The notes beneath the pieces were generated by a model. It saw only the letters and a list, made by a program, of their open reading frames with translations. It had not been told where the DNA came from and did no database searches. 64,000 nt of DNA, taken from Endozoicomonas sp965208385 (lineage in GTDB: Bacteria > Pseudomonadota > Gammaproteobacteria > Pseudomonadales > Endozoicomonadaceae). The position numbers and the translations under genes were made by a program. The stretch is taken from positions 1 to 64,000 of the forward strand of contig CBDBOO010000007.1 in NCBI GenBank assembly GCA_965208385.1, given 5' to 3'. Shown piece after piece: positions 63,065-64,000 of this stretch. Numbering within the stretch: position 1 is the first letter of the stretch; each line of letters starts with the position of its first letter.

Positions 63065-63665
63065 ACAGACCTTCTGCACTTTCAGACAGATACTTGGCAA
63101 CACCATCAGGAGATGCATTCATACCCTTGTCACCTTTGTTCCATCCTGCAGGACAAACTTCGCCATGCTCTTCGTGGAACTGCAGAGCATCAACCAGACG
63201 AATCAATTCATCCATATTACGCCCCAGTGGCAGGTCATTCACAATCTGTGAACGAACAAGGCCGTCTTTATCAATCAGAAAAGCTCCACGGAAAGCAACA
63301 CCACCTTCAGACTCAACATCATAAGCCTTACAGATTTCATGGGTCATATCTGCAGCCAATGTGTATCTCACCTGACCAATACCACCTTTGTTAACCGGTG
63401 TATTGCGCCATGCATTGTGGGTGAAGTGGGAATCGATAGAAACACCGATTACTTCAACACCTCGTTCCTTAAATGCATCCATACGGTGATCCAGAGCAAT
63501 CAACTCGGAAGGACAAACGAAAGTGAAATCCAGAGGATAAAAAAACAGCAGTCCGTATTTCCCACGGATTGCTTCAGACAATGTATAAGCATCAACAATC
63601 GAGCCATCGCCCAATACTGCCGGTACTGTAAAATCAGGTGCCTGCTTGCCAACTAATACGCTCAT
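63063..63665 (-). CDS. 2-Cys peroxiredoxin (AhpC/TSA family)
   Basis: This 200-aa enzyme reduces hydrogen peroxide and organic peroxides. The peroxidatic Cys lies in FYPLDFTFVCPSE and the resolving Cys in HGEVCPAGW, so it is a typical 2-Cys enzyme. The eukaryotic-type GGLG motif is absent, and a YLSESAEGL C-terminal tail remains. It resembles the Prx of Pseudomonas-like bacteria rather than classical AhpC with a dedicated AhpF, which is not adjacent. An OxyR-like dyad lies upstream. Confidence 0.94.
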   Translation of the reverse strand: MSVLVGKQAPDFTVPAVLGDGSIVDAYTLSEAIRGKYGLLFFYPLDFTFVCPSELIALDHRMDAFKERGVEVIGVSIDSHFTHNAWRNTPVNKGGIGQVRYTLAADMTHEICKAYDVESEGGVAFRGAFLIDKDGLVRSQIVNDLPLGRNMDELIRLVDALQFHEEHGEVCPAGWNKGDKGMNASPDGVAKYLSESAEGL

Positions 63666-64000
63666 GAAAATATCTCCAGTGTTTTAACAGTAACTCTGCG
63701 AAATTGCCGTACAACACCCATAACAATTACGCACTATACGATTGAATGCCGGAGTAATAATACACGTGGGTATGATTTTCGCCTACATAGAGAGTGTAAA
63801 ACGATAATGAATTTTCTCTTTCATCTTATAGATTATAACTATGAATAATCTAAGAGGAAGATAGTTTAATAATAACTAATCAGGCAAAGCTGGATTCGCG
63901 ATACCTTAAAGCAAATGAGAATCATACATATTTCCATTATTTTTCAATAACTTATCTATTTGACAGAACTCAAAGCCTATCCATACTTCCTGTGAAGATT
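63666..64000. other. Upstream region of the peroxiredoxin gene
   Basis: No gene is supported in the last 335 bases. It contains AT-rich sequence and an OxyR-like dyad; the window ends before any further ORF is established. Confidence 0.5.
63828..63842. promoter_or_regulatory. OxyR-half-site-like dyad upstream of peroxiredoxin
   Basis: ATAGATTATAACTAT matches the OxyR half-operator pattern ATAG-N-T-NNN-A-N-CTAT exactly. The second half-site, expected 7 bp further, is only poorly matched (CTAAGAGGAAGATAG). It lies about 165 bp upstream of the start codon, rather far, so function is uncertain. Confidence 0.4.

Overview
The window looks like chromosomal DNA of a host-associated marine gammaproteobacterium, most likely Endozoicomonas or a close relative (Oceanospirillales). 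This is inferred from gene content, because no database search was possible. Typical gammaproteobacterial housekeeping genes (plsB, rsmJ, uppP, tsaB, adk, ppc, yejK, ndh, a 2-Cys peroxiredoxin, tRNA-Lys/Asn genes) lie between proteins that look eukaryotic or host-directed (a pepsin-type aspartic protease, a giant secreted protein with an OTU-like protease domain), many insertion sequences and an unusual density of short tandem repeats.

Layout. 1-2.8 kb: a decayed integron-like locus with two broken integron-type integrase genes, each behind a LexA-box-like dyad, a small ORF with an attC-like flank, and a 262-bp MITE. 3.3-9.6 kb: housekeeping genes plsB(+), then rsmJ, a NUDIX hydrolase, uppP, tsaB and adk (all -). 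9.8-18.3 kb: a small secreted protein, two identical inverted 1619-bp IS copies around a GNAT acetyltransferase, a FabH-like synthase of the PA3286 type, and ppc. 19.0-27.1 kb: one 2688-aa secreted OTU-like protein. 27.4-39.1 kb: a DUF406 protein, then a compact operon (DUF2170, PspA/YjfJ, a small RHH-like protein, YqiJ-like, flotillin/YqiK-like, a 1788-aa coiled-coil AAA+ ATPase, a small membrane protein) preceded by a TGACAT/ATGTCA dyad array, with a convergent AIM24-family gene. 39.2-44.9 kb: AlkB-like, DTW-domain, ArnT-like, TetR, PAP2 and YejK genes. 44.9-55.3 kb: a duplicated pair of secreted proteins (here called A and B; three A copies, two B copies) with IS1-, IS3- and ISKra4-type elements nested inside one another and two copy-number-variable repeats. 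55.3-61.8 kb: a b-type cytochrome, a cytochrome c', an unknown periplasmic protein, a methyltransferase, a DUF3094 protein, NDH-2 and a frameshifted pepsin-like gene. 61.8-62.7 kb: seven tRNA genes (4 Lys, 3 Asn). 63.1-63.7 kb: a peroxiredoxin with an OxyR-like dyad upstream.

The two best candidates for under-described biology are the PspA-flotillin-giant AAA+ operon with its own dyad array, plausibly an envelope-remodelling system that pairs an ESCRT-III-family protein with a dedicated ATPase, and the amplified A/B secreted pair. In the A genes a 12-bp repeat changes the length of the positively charged N-region of the signal peptide (5, 9 or 7 units), and upstream of the B genes a 16-bp repeat differs between copies (2 or 8 units). 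Throughout the window, tandem repeats inside genes have units of 6, 9, 12 or 15 bp, whereas several intergenic ones have units of 7 or 16 bp. This suggests a general slippage or expansion process filtered by selection for reading frame.
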